Notes under the pieces: generated by a model
The model's input: the letters and a program-made list of their open reading frames with translations, nothing else
Databases searched by the model: none
Told to the model about the DNA's origin: nothing
Translations under genes and position numbers: made by a program
Shown: in pieces, positions 47,359-55,766 of the stretch
How positions within the stretch are numbered: position 1 is the stretch's first letter
How the letters are laid out: each line of letters opens with the position of its first letter
Assembly (NCBI RefSeq): GCF_002291145.1
Contig: NZ_NTGE01000209.1
Coordinates: 1 to 59,441 of the forward strand
Direction of reading: 5' to 3'
Length of the DNA stretch: 59,441 nucleotides
DNA from: Streptomyces sp. SA15
GTDB lineage: Bacteria; Actinomycetota; Actinomycetes; Streptomycetales; Streptomycetaceae

Positions 47359-47928
47359 TTGAGCGGACTCTTCGACGACCTGAGCCGACTCGACCTGGAC
47401 GGCCACGTTCGGCGCTGGTCGGCGCCGGAGGTCGTGCGAGCCGGCGGGGACATGAACCAGTGGCTAGCCGCAGCCCAGCAGTTCGCTGCCCGCGTCCAGA
47501 GGGGCGACCCGTACGGAGTGACCGACGAGCGGTGGCGGGCGATCGGGGATTCCTGGTCGGCCCTCCTCGCCGCCGCCGAGCAGGCTACCGGCCCCGACGA
47601 AGAATGGCTGTTTCGGGACCTGTGGCTCAGGTCTTGGCTACTGCAAACGCTGGGCCCGCGTGAGGGCATACCCCTGTTCGATCCGGAGTTCGTCCTGGTG
47701 CGGGCCCTGGACGCCATGCCGATGAGTCCGGAGGAAGCCGCCGCGCTCGGTCTGCGGTGGCATGAGATGGAGCATTCGCAGAAGCTGGAGTTCCTGCCGC
47801 AGGCACGCGAGCTCCGGAAGATCCGACGGCTGCTCAATCCGGTGCGTTCCTTGGCACCCCTGCTCGCCGACCATCCACGCTGGCGCGAGTTCCAGGCGTG
47901 GGAGCAGGTGGCCCCCGGCCTGCCGTAG
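47359..47928 (+). CDS. Hypothetical protein
   Basis: 189 residues from TTG 47359, mostly helical and Trp-rich (WLAAAQQFAARVQRGDPYGV, EEWLFRDLWLRSWLLQTLGP, ADHPRWREFQAWEQ). No TM, signal or catalytic motif. Second gene of the pair with 46921-47343, ending 26 bp before a strong terminator. The start is uncertain: no SD is clear before the TTG. Family not recognised. Confidence 0.65.
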   Translation: MSGLFDDLSRLDLDGHVRRWSAPEVVRAGGDMNQWLAAAQQFAARVQRGDPYGVTDERWRAIGDSWSALLAAAEQATGPDEEWLFRDLWLRSWLLQTLGPREGIPLFDPEFVLVRALDAMPMSPEEAAALGLRWHEMEHSQKLEFLPQARELRKIRRLLNPVRSLAPLLADHPRWREFQAWEQVAPGLP

Positions 47929-47953
47929 CCCGAAGCAGTCTCGGACACACACC

Positions 47954-47983
47954 GAGGGCGCCCTCACGAGAGAGGGCGCCCTC
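47954..47983. terminator. Bidirectional terminator between convergent genes
   Basis: GAGGGCGCCCTC twice as a perfect 12-bp stem around ACGAGA. Between the unknown-gene pair and the end of pyk. Confidence 0.9.
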
Positions 47984-48017
47984 ACCGCCGTACAAGCGGA
48001 CATCCGGACAAAGCCCG

Positions 48018-49445
48018 TCAGCCCCGCCCCTCCCCCAAGTGATGCACCCGAACCATGTTCGTAGTCCCCGGCACCCCAGGCGGCGAGCCCGCCGTGATGA
48101 TCACGATGTCGCCCTCGTCGAACTGGGTCATCTTGAGCATCTCCTGGTCCACCAGTTCGACCATCTCGTCGGTGCTGTTCACGAACGGCACGACGTACGG
48201 GTCCACGCCCCAGCTGAGCGTCATCTGGTTGCGGGTGCCCTCGTCCGTGGTGAAGGCCACGATGGGCTGGGAGGCGCGGTAGCGGCACAGGCGGCGGGCC
48301 GTGTCGCCGGACTGGGTGAAGGCGACCAGGCCCCTGCCGCCGAGGAAGTCGGCGATCTCGCAGGCCGCGCGGGCGACCGAGCCGCCCTGGGTGCGGGGCT
48401 TCTTGCCGGGAACCAAGGGCTGGAGGCCCTTGGAGAGCAGCTCCTGCTCGGCCGCCGTGACGATCTTCGACATTGTTTTGACCGTCTCGATCGGGTATGC
48501 GCCGACGCTCGACTCCGCCGACAGCATGACCGCGTCCGCGCCGTCCAGGATCGCGTTGGCCACGTCGGAGGCCTCCGCGCGGGTCGGGCGGGAGTTGGTG
48601 ATCATCGACTCCATCATCTGGGTCGCCACGATGACCGGCTTGGCGTTGCGGCGGCACAGCTCGATGAGGCGCTTCTGCACCATGGGGACCTTCTCGAGCG
48701 GGTACTCGACGGCCAGGTCGCCACGGGCGACCATCACGCCGTCGAACGCCATCACGACGTCCTCCATGTTCTCCACCGCCTGCGGCTTCTCCACCTTGGC
48801 GATGACGGGGACGCGGCGGCCCTCCTCGTCCATGATCCGGTGGACGTCGGCGACGTCCTTGGCGTCCCGGACGAAGGACAGCGCGACCAGGTCGCAGCCC
48901 ATGCGGAGGGCGAAGCGGAGGTCCTCGATGTCCTTCTCGGACAGCGCGGGGACGTTCACGGCCGTGCCGGGCAGGTTGATGCCCTTGTGGTCGGAGACGA
49001 CACCGCCCTCGATGACGATCGACTTCACCCGCGGGCCCTCGACGTCCAGGACCTTCAGCTCGACGTTGCCGTCGTTGATCAGGATCTGGTCGCCGCGCGC
49101 GACGTCCGCGGGCAGGCCCTTGTACGTCGTCCCGCAGATCTGCTTGTCACCCGGGACGTCCTCGGTGGTGATGACGAACTCGTCACCGCGCTCCAGCTCG
49201 ACCGGGCCCTCGGCGAAGGTCTCCAGGCGGATCTTCGGGCCCTGCAGGTCGGCGAGGACACCGACGGCCCGGCCGGTCTCCTTGGACGCGGCACGGACGC
49301 GGTCGTACCGCCCCTGGTGCTCGGCGTGCGTGCCGTGGCTGAAGTTGAAGCGGGCCACGTTCATACCGGCCTCGATCAGTGACACGAGCATCTCGTGGGA
49401 GTCGACCGCGGGGCCGAGAGTACAGACGATTTTCGAACGGCGCAT
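48018..49445 (-). CDS. pyk: Pyruvate kinase
   Basis: Phosphoenolpyruvate plus ADP to pyruvate plus ATP, last step of glycolysis. 475 residues, MRRSKIVCTLGPAVDSHEML. Active-site pieces: NVARFNFSHGTHAEH (Arg and Asn binding K+ and phosphate), the catalytic Lys/Glu segment VIAKVEKPQAVENM, MVARGDLAVEYPL and MLSAESSVGAYPIETVKTMS, followed by the C-terminal effector domain. Separate transcript from ackA, with 126 bp between ackA stop and pyk start containing short repeats. Confidence 0.95.
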   Translation of the reverse strand: MRRSKIVCTLGPAVDSHEMLVSLIEAGMNVARFNFSHGTHAEHQGRYDRVRAASKETGRAVGVLADLQGPKIRLETFAEGPVELERGDEFVITTEDVPGDKQICGTTYKGLPADVARGDQILINDGNVELKVLDVEGPRVKSIVIEGGVVSDHKGINLPGTAVNVPALSEKDIEDLRFALRMGCDLVALSFVRDAKDVADVHRIMDEEGRRVPVIAKVEKPQAVENMEDVVMAFDGVMVARGDLAVEYPLEKVPMVQKRLIELCRRNAKPVIVATQMMESMITNSRPTRAEASDVANAILDGADAVMLSAESSVGAYPIETVKTMSKIVTAAEQELLSKGLQPLVPGKKPRTQGGSVARAACEIADFLGGRGLVAFTQSGDTARRLCRYRASQPIVAFTTDEGTRNQMTLSWGVDPYVVPFVNSTDEMVELVDQEMLKMTQFDEGDIVIITAGSPPGVPGTTNMVRVHHLGEGRG

Positions 49446-49498
49446 GGGGCGATCCTATCGGTTTGTTTCGCTACGGAATATTCCGCCTGGTGGAAGGT

Positions 49499-49529
49499 GC
49501 CGAACGTGCGGAACCTGCGGAACGTTCGG
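49499..49529. repeat. Short tandem/inverted repeat upstream of pyk
   Basis: CCGAACGT at 49500 and ACGTTCGG at 49522 form 8-bp arms; between them the 9-bp unit GCGGAACNT repeats. It lies 54-84 bp upstream of the pyk start and 43-73 bp past the ackA stop, so either the pyk control region or an ackA terminator. Confidence 0.5.
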
Positions 49530-49571
49530 AAGATACAAATGGGCGGTCGCGCGCTCAGTTGTTCTTTCCGG

Positions 49572-50789
49572 TCAGCTCTTTCCCACCAGTGCATAAGTCT
49601 GTGTGGCGATTTCCAGTTCTTCGTCCGTCGGGACCACCGCGACCGCCACGCGCGCGTGTGCGGGCGAGATCAGCCGCGCCTCGTCGCCGCGTACGGCGTT
49701 CAGCTCGCCGTCCACCGCCAGGCCCAGCTCCTCCAGGCCCGCGACGGCAGCCTCCCGCACCGGCGCCGCGTTCTCCCCGACCCCGGCCGTGAACGCGATC
49801 GCGTCCACCCGGCCGAGCACCGCGTAATAGGCGCCGATGTACTTCTTCAGGCGGTGAATGTAGATGTCGAAGGCGAGCTGTGCCTGTGCCGCGTCCTCGC
49901 CGCCCGCATCGATCCGGCGGCGGATCTCCCGCATGTCGTTGTCCCCGCACAGACCGATCAATCCGCTCTTCTTGTTGAGAAGAGTGTCGATCTCGTCCGT
50001 GGACATTCCGCCAACGCGCATCAAATGGAAGATGACAGCCGGGTCCATGTCTCCGGATCGCGTACCCATCACGAGCCCCTCCAAAGGCGTCAGCCCCATG
50101 GAGGTGTCGACACATCGACCGCCCCGGACCGCCGAGGCGGACGCCCCGTTGCCGAGGTGCAGCACGATCACGTTCACCTCCTCGGGCGCCTTGCCCAGCA
50201 GCCGAGCCGTCGCCCGTGACACGTACGCGTGCGAGGTGCCGTGGAAGCCGTAGCGCCGGATCCGGTGCTCGTCGGCGGTCCGTACGTCGATCGCGTAGCG
50301 CGCGGCCGATTCCGGCATCGTGGTGTGGAAGGCGGTGTCGAAGACGGCGACCTGCGGGAGGTCCGGGCGCAGGGACCGCGCCGTGCGGATGCCGGTCAGG
50401 TTGGCCGGGTTGTGCAGCGGCGCCACCGGTATCAGCCGCTCGATCTCGGTGAGCACGGCGTCGTCGATCACGGTCGGCTCGGTGAAGTGCTTCCCGCCGT
50501 GCACCACCCGGTGCCCGATCGCGGCCAGCTCCGGCGAGTCCAGGCCGAGCCCGTCCTTCGACAGCTCCTCCGATACGGCCTTCAGGGCGGCCTCGTGGTC
50601 GGCGATCGGGCCGGTCCACTCACGGGACGCGCCCCCGCCGTCCAGCGGCGTGTGCTTGAGCCGGGCGCTCTCCTCGCCGATGCGCTCGACGAGGCCCACG
50701 GCCAGCCGGCTGCTGTCCCGCATGTCGAGCAGCTGGTACTTCACCGACGAGGAGCCGGAGTTGAGGACGAGGACACGCGTGGAGCTCAC
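49572..50789 (-). CDS. ackA: Acetate kinase
   Basis: Acetyl phosphate plus ADP to acetate plus ATP. 405 residues, starting MSSTRVLVLNSGSSSVKYQL (phosphate-binding motif). Also present are RVVHGGKHFTEP, VFDTAFHTTMP, RYGFHGTSHAYVS, LHLGNGASASAV and the adenosine-binding GVGENAAPVR. GTG start overlapping the pta stop by 4 bp (GTGA), so pta and ackA are a coupled operon for acetate overflow and re-use. Confidence 0.96.
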   Translation of the reverse strand: MSSTRVLVLNSGSSSVKYQLLDMRDSSRLAVGLVERIGEESARLKHTPLDGGGASREWTGPIADHEAALKAVSEELSKDGLGLDSPELAAIGHRVVHGGKHFTEPTVIDDAVLTEIERLIPVAPLHNPANLTGIRTARSLRPDLPQVAVFDTAFHTTMPESAARYAIDVRTADEHRIRRYGFHGTSHAYVSRATARLLGKAPEEVNVIVLHLGNGASASAVRGGRCVDTSMGLTPLEGLVMGTRSGDMDPAVIFHLMRVGGMSTDEIDTLLNKKSGLIGLCGDNDMREIRRRIDAGGEDAAQAQLAFDIYIHRLKKYIGAYYAVLGRVDAIAFTAGVGENAAPVREAAVAGLEELGLAVDGELNAVRGDEARLISPAHARVAVAVVPTDEELEIATQTYALVGKS

Positions 50790-52954
50790 TGGGCGGTTGC
50801 CTTCTCGCTGAGGGACGGGATGGGGGACGGGACGGGGGACTGGGCCTGGATCGCCGTGATGGCGACCGTGTTGACGATGTCCTGGACCAGGGCGCCCCGG
50901 GACAGGTCGTTGACCGGCTTGCGCAGACCCTGCAGCACCGGCCCGACGGCGATCGCGCCGGCCGACCGCTGCACGGCCTTGTACGTGTTGTTACCCGTAT
51001 TGAGGTCAGGGAAGATCAAAACCGTTGCCTGCCCGGCGACCTCGGAGCCCGGGAGCTTGGTCGCCGCGACCGACGGCTCCACGGCCGCGTCGTACTGGAT
51101 CGGCCCCTCGATCTTCAGGTCGGGACGCCTTTCCCGTACCAGCTCCGTCGCCTCGCGCACCTTGTCGACATCGGCGCCCGAGCCGGACGTACCGGTCGAG
51201 TACGACAGCATCGCGATCCGCGGCTCCACGCCGAACTGCTCGGCGGTGGCGGCCGACTGGATGGCGATGTCGGCGAGCTGTTCGGCGTTCGGGTCGGGGT
51301 TCACCGCGCAGTCGCCGTAGACGAGGACCTTGTCGGCGAGGCACATGAAGAAGACGGAGGAGACGATGGACGCGTCCGGCTTGGCCCGCCCGTCTCCCAC
51401 CGCCGCCCTATCCGACGCGCTTCGCGCGGCCCCCTTTGTTCTTATGATCTCGAAGCCGGGGCGGATGGTCGCCGCCGTGGAGTGCACCGAGCCCGACACC
51501 ATGCCGTCGGCCAGGCCCTCCTGGACCATCAGCGTGCCGAAGTAGTTCACGTCGGAGACGACGTCGTAGGCCAGCTCGACGGTGACGCCCTTGTGGGCCC
51601 GCAGCCGGGCGTACTTCTCGGCGAAGGCGTCGCGCAGCTCGCTGGTGGCCGGGTCGATCAGCTGGCAGTCGCCGAGGTCGATGCCGAGGTCGGCGGCCTT
51701 CTTGCGGATCTGGTCGACCGGGCCGAGCAGCGTGAGGTCGCAGACCCCGCGCCGCAGCAGGACCTCGGCGGCGTGCAGCACGCGTGCCTCGGTGCCTTCG
51801 GGCAGCACGACGCGGCGCCGGTCGGAACGGGCCCGCTCCAGGAGCTTGTGCTCGAACATCATCGGCGTGAGGCGGTCGCTGCTCGGGGCGGACACCCGCT
51901 TCAGCAGGTCACTCGTGTCGATGTACCGCTCGAAGAGGCCGAGGGCGGTCTCCGCCTTGCGGGGCGTGGCCGCGTTCAACTTCCCTTCCAGGGAGAAGAG
52001 TTCCGCGGCGGTGGGGAAGCTGTTGTCGGGCACCGACAGCACCGGGGTGCCGGGGGCGAGGCGGGCGGCCAGGGTGAGGATGTCGTCGCCGGGCACCTCG
52101 TTGAGGGTGAGCAGTACCCCGGCTATCGGCGGGGTGCCGGCGCTGTGCGCGGCCAGCGAGCCGACGACCAGGTCGGCGCGGTCGCCCGGGGTGACGACCA
52201 GACAGCCCGGGGTCAGGGCACCCAGGAAGTTCGGCAGCATCGCCCCGCCGAAGACGAAGTCGAGCGCGTCCCGGGCGAGCCCCGAGTCGTCGCCGAGGAC
52301 GACCTTGGCGCCGAGGGTGTGCGCGATCTGGGCGACGGTGGGCGCGGAGAGGGCGGGCTCGTCCGGGAGGACGTAGCACGGTACGGGGAGGCGGCCGTCG
52401 AGCTGTTCGGCGATCTCGTCCCGGTCGGCGCGGGCGACCCGGTTGGTGACCATGGCGAGGACGTCGCAGCCGAGGCCGTCGTAGGCCCGGTAGGCGTTGC
52501 GGGTCTCGGCGAGCACGGACTCGGCGGTCTGCTTGCGGCCGCCCACGACCGGGATCACGGACGCGCCGAACTCGTTCGCCAGCCGGGCGTTGAGGGAGAG
52601 CTCGTCGGGGAACTGGGTGTCGGCGTAGTCGGTGCCGAGGACGAGGACGACGTCGTAGGCACGGGCGACGCGGTGGAACCGGTCGACCAGCGTCGACACC
52701 AGCTCGTCGACGCCCTGCTCGGCCTGGAGGGCGGACGCCTCGTGGTAGTCCATGCCGTAGACCGTCGCCGGGTCCTGGGACAGCCGGTAGCGGGCGCGCA
52801 GCAGCTCGAACAGGCGATCGGGGCCGTCGTGGACGAGGGGACGGAACACGCCGACCCGGTCGACCTGCCGGGTCAGGAGCTCCATGACCCCCAGTTCGAC
52901 GACCTGGCGGCCGTCGCCGCGGTCGATACCGGTCACGTACACGCTGCGGGTCAC
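50786..52954 (-). CDS. pta: Phosphate acetyltransferase
   Basis: Acetyl-CoA plus phosphate to acetyl phosphate. 722 residues from GTG 52954 (MTRSVYVTGIDRGDGRQVVE), preceded by AAGGGGAGAG; an ATG at 52981 in the 16-bp repeat is an alternative. Long form: N-terminal P-loop-like/AAA_26 domain, central DRTGG domain and C-terminal PTA domain (about 390-715; LMVQEGLADGMVSGSVHSTA, LSYSTGTSGSGADVDKVREA, LIFPDLNTGNNTYKAVQRSA). Divergent from pfkA, co-operonic with ackA. Confidence 0.95.
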   Translation of the reverse strand: MTRSVYVTGIDRGDGRQVVELGVMELLTRQVDRVGVFRPLVHDGPDRLFELLRARYRLSQDPATVYGMDYHEASALQAEQGVDELVSTLVDRFHRVARAYDVVLVLGTDYADTQFPDELSLNARLANEFGASVIPVVGGRKQTAESVLAETRNAYRAYDGLGCDVLAMVTNRVARADRDEIAEQLDGRLPVPCYVLPDEPALSAPTVAQIAHTLGAKVVLGDDSGLARDALDFVFGGAMLPNFLGALTPGCLVVTPGDRADLVVGSLAAHSAGTPPIAGVLLTLNEVPGDDILTLAARLAPGTPVLSVPDNSFPTAAELFSLEGKLNAATPRKAETALGLFERYIDTSDLLKRVSAPSSDRLTPMMFEHKLLERARSDRRRVVLPEGTEARVLHAAEVLLRRGVCDLTLLGPVDQIRKKAADLGIDLGDCQLIDPATSELRDAFAEKYARLRAHKGVTVELAYDVVSDVNYFGTLMVQEGLADGMVSGSVHSTAATIRPGFEIIRTKGAARSASDRAAVGDGRAKPDASIVSSVFFMCLADKVLVYGDCAVNPDPNAEQLADIAIQSAATAEQFGVEPRIAMLSYSTGTSGSGADVDKVREATELVRERRPDLKIEGPIQYDAAVEPSVAATKLPGSEVAGQATVLIFPDLNTGNNTYKAVQRSAGAIAVGPVLQGLRKPVNDLSRGALVQDIVNTVAITAIQAQSPVPSPIPSLSEKATAQ

Positions 52955-52974
52955 GCGTGCTCTCCCCTTCGTCA

Positions 52975-53006
52975 ACGTCATAAAAATCGCACGTCATAAA
53001 AATCGC
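52975..53006. repeat. Two tandem copies of a 16-bp AT-rich unit
   Basis: ACGTCATAAAAATCGC is repeated exactly at 52975-52990 and 52991-53006, immediately upstream of pta. Each copy contributes ATAAAAAT, strikingly AT-rich for this genome. Possible duplicated promoter or operator element in the pta/pfkA divergent region. Confidence 0.85.
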
Positions 53007-53165
53007 CCACCGAGGTGAGCCAGAACCCTCTTGACAATACCTCCGCCGATGGATAAGGCGCCCGTCAGGAGCGGAGGCCGCATCGCCTTGTGGGACGTGC
53101 CTGTGGGACGTGAAAGAATCGGACCTGGCTCACCGGTATCAACAGCGAGCAGGAGATACAGCACG

Positions 53166-54191
53166 ATGCGTATCGGAGTTCTCACCGCAGGCGGCGACTG
53201 CCCCGGCCTGAACGCCGTGATCCGGTCGGTCGTGCACCGCGCGGTCGACAACTACGGCGACGAGGTCATCGGTTTCGAGGACGGGTACGCGGGCCTGCTG
53301 GACGGCCGCTACCGCAGCCTCGACCTGAACGCCGTCAGCGGCATCCTGGCCCGCGGCGGCACCATCCTCGGCTCCTCCCGCCTGGAACGCGACCGCCTGC
53401 GCGAGGCCTGCGAGAACGCGGCCGACATCGTCACCGACTTCGGCATCGACGCGCTGATCCCGATCGGCGGCGAGGGCACGCTGACGGCGGCGCGGATGCT
53501 GTCCGACGCGGGTCTGCCGGTGGTCGGCGTCCCGAAGACCATCGACAACGACATCTCCTCCACCGACCGCACCTTCGGCTTCGACACGGCGGTGGGCGTC
53601 GCCACGGAGGCGATGGACCGTCTGAAGACCACCGCCGAGTCCCACCAGCGGGTGATGGTCGTCGAGGTCATGGGCCGGCACGCGGGCTGGATCGCCCTGG
53701 AGTCCGGCATGGCCGCCGGCGCGCACGGCATCTGCCTGCCCGAGCGCCCCTTCGACCCCGCCGACCTGGTCAAGATGGTCGAGGAGCGCTTCGCACGCGG
53801 CAAGAAGTTCGCGGTGATCTGCGTCGCCGAAGGCGCGCACCCCGCCGAGGGCACCATGGACTACGGCAAGGGCGAGATCGACCAGTTCGGCCACGAGCGC
53901 TTCCAGGGCATCGGTACGGCGCTGGCGTTCGAGCTGGAGCGCCGGCTCGGCAAGGAGGCCAAGCCGGTCATCCTCGGCCACGTCCAGCGCGGCGGCGTAC
54001 CGACCGCGTACGACCGGGTGCTCGCCACCCGCTTCGGCTGGCACGCGGTGGAGGCCGCGCACCGGGGCGAGTTCGGCCGGATGACCGCGCTGCGTGGCAC
54101 CGACGTGCTGATGGTGCCGCTGGCGGAGGCGGTGACCGAGTTGAAGACGGTGCCCAAGGATCGTATGGACGAGGCGGAGTCGGTCTTTTAG
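53166..54191 (+). CDS. pfkA: 6-phosphofructokinase
   Basis: Fructose 6-phosphate to fructose 1,6-bisphosphate. 341 residues, MRIGVLTAGGDCPGLNAVIR. The nucleotide site has GGEGT (Gly at the position equivalent to 104, pointing to ATP rather than pyrophosphate) combined with PKTIDNDI (Lys at 124), the mixed pattern of actinobacterial group III PFKs. Also MGRHAGWIALESG and HVQRGGVPTAYDR. ATG 53166. Divergent from pta-ackA, so glycolytic and acetate genes share this locus. Confidence 0.95.
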   Translation: MRIGVLTAGGDCPGLNAVIRSVVHRAVDNYGDEVIGFEDGYAGLLDGRYRSLDLNAVSGILARGGTILGSSRLERDRLREACENAADIVTDFGIDALIPIGGEGTLTAARMLSDAGLPVVGVPKTIDNDISSTDRTFGFDTAVGVATEAMDRLKTTAESHQRVMVVEVMGRHAGWIALESGMAAGAHGICLPERPFDPADLVKMVEERFARGKKFAVICVAEGAHPAEGTMDYGKGEIDQFGHERFQGIGTALAFELERRLGKEAKPVILGHVQRGGVPTAYDRVLATRFGWHAVEAAHRGEFGRMTALRGTDVLMVPLAEAVTELKTVPKDRMDEAESVF

Positions 54192-54205
54192 GCCTCCCAT
54201 GCCTT

Positions 54206-54943
54206 CTACGTGTTCTGGCCGGTGTTGCTCTGGAGCGTCGTCCAGAAGTGCTCGACGATCCGGTCGAGGAAGTCCTGACCGGTGTCACCGGCGCCGCTGC
54301 TGCCGCCGCCCCAGCTCAGGGTGGCGACCATCTGCCCCTGGTACTGCCGGTGCAGCTCCTGGAGTGCGACCTCCAGGAGACGCCGGTCCAGGGGTACCAG
54401 CTTCGCGACGGGACGGACGTAGGCCTGCCACCGCGTGGTCACGGCACTGCACAGGGACTCGGCCAGCTTCCGGTCGCGCCCTGTCACGGTGATGAAGTCC
54501 GGGAGCGAGAGGTCGAGCAGCTCCGCCAGCGCGGACGACTGGCGGTCGGTGCCGCGCCACTCCTCGTTCTCCTCCATGCTGAGGTAGGCGAGGAGTTCGA
54601 GACCGACGGCACGGGCGACGTCGTCCGGCGCGAGCCCGTGCGAGATGCGGTGCTCGCGCAACGTCCGGGGTCTGCCGATGAGTTCACCTGGGGAGCACCA
54701 CAACACGCCCGCGAGGGCGATGAGTTCGGAGCCGGTCGGGGCGGTGGTCCCGCGTTCCCAGGCGATGACGAGGTCCGGGGTGACGTGGGGGAGTCCGTAC
54801 GAGGCCCGCATGCCGTAGGCGACGTGTTCAGGTCCCATGCTCAGGGCGGTACGGAGTCTGCGGGCGGCGGGGGCGTCGAACGGGGGAGACGGCGGCGGGC
54901 TGGGCGGATTCGGCTGGGCTGGGGGTCGGCGCACGGGCCACAA
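54206..54943 (-). CDS. XRE-like helix-turn-helix regulator
   Basis: 245 residues (GTG 54943). A Pro-rich N-terminus (PSPPPSPPFDAP) precedes two helix-turn-helix-like segments: about 28-90 (VAYGMRASYGLPHVTPDLVI, WERGTTAPTGSELIALAGVL) and 92-125 (LREHRISHGLAPDDVARAVG). The C-terminal 110 residues are helical (LSLPDFITVTGRDRKLAESL, WQAYVRPVAKLVPL). The pattern matches a conserved Streptomyces regulator placed next to pfkA. It converges on pfkA with 14 bp between the stops. An internal ATG at 54838 would drop the Pro-rich part. Confidence 0.8.
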   Translation of the reverse strand: MWPVRRPPAQPNPPSPPPSPPFDAPAARRLRTALSMGPEHVAYGMRASYGLPHVTPDLVIAWERGTTAPTGSELIALAGVLWCSPGELIGRPRTLREHRISHGLAPDDVARAVGLELLAYLSMEENEEWRGTDRQSSALAELLDLSLPDFITVTGRDRKLAESLCSAVTTRWQAYVRPVAKLVPLDRRLLEVALQELHRQYQGQMVATLSWGGGSSGAGDTGQDFLDRIVEHFWTTLQSNTGQNT

Positions 54944-55112
54944 GGTAGGGCCGCGACGGTGCGGTGACTACGGTCTGTTCGGCCAGGATCACACATTGTA
55001 GGAATGTACGGTTCCGGCCGTCCGTTCGGGGTGGCTGAAGATCGTCTGTCGGTGATGCGGCGGGGGTGGTGAGGATGGCGCGGGGCCGCCCCGAAGGCGG
55101 CGGGAAAGGAAC

Positions 55113-55571
55113 GTGATCTTCGTGTACTCGGTGAATGGCAAGGTAGAGGGGCATATTCGCGAGCGGCTGCTGGCGCCGAACTTCTGGCACCTCGCGACGG
55201 TCGGCCCGGACGGGATGCCGCAGGTCTCGCCCATGTGGGCGGACCTCGAAGGTGAGTACGTCATGGTCAACACGGCGATCGGGCGCGTGAAGGAGGAGAA
55301 CCTGCGGCGCAATCCGAACGTTTCCCTCTCTCACCACGCCCCCGACAACCCCTACGACCGGGTGGAGATCCGGGGGCGGGTCGTCCGCTTCGTGGAGGGC
55401 GAGGAGGCGGACCGCTCCATGGACCGGCTCACGCGGAAGTACATCGGCGAGGACCGGTACCCGTGGCTGCTGCCCGGGGAGCGGCGGGTGATGCTGCTGA
55501 TCGAGCCGGTGCGAGTGCGCAGGGTGGTGGGGGTGGAGCCGTTTCGGGCGGGGGTTTTGCCGGAGGGGTGA
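55113..55571 (+). CDS. PPOX-class (pyridoxamine 5'-phosphate oxidase-fold) F420/flavin-binding protein
   Basis: 152 residues, GTG start. Split beta-barrel flavin/F420-binding fold: LLAPNFWHLATVGPDGMPQV, SPMWADLEGEYVMVNTAIGR, VKEENLRRNPNVSLSH and RVEIRGRVVRFVEGEEADRS. Similar proteins reduce quinones, biliverdin or nitroaromatics with F420H2 or FMN. Single-gene transcript, no obvious operator. Substrate unknown. Confidence 0.88.
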   Translation: MIFVYSVNGKVEGHIRERLLAPNFWHLATVGPDGMPQVSPMWADLEGEYVMVNTAIGRVKEENLRRNPNVSLSHHAPDNPYDRVEIRGRVVRFVEGEEADRSMDRLTRKYIGEDRYPWLLPGERRVMLLIEPVRVRRVVGVEPFRAGVLPEG

Positions 55572-55766
55572 GCGGAAGGGTGGCTGGAGGTGGTTGCCGG
55601 CCCGTGGTGCGGGCGTGTGCAGGGCGGGGGTGTTGGCTCAGCCGTTCCGCTTGCTCGCGGGCGGAGGCGGCTTCGGTGGGGGGCGTTGGCGTGGGTGTAG
55701 GCGTCGGCGGCTTGAAGGTCGAAGGGCCGCGGGCTACGCGGTCTGGCGGGCCCGCGCTCGTTCCGC

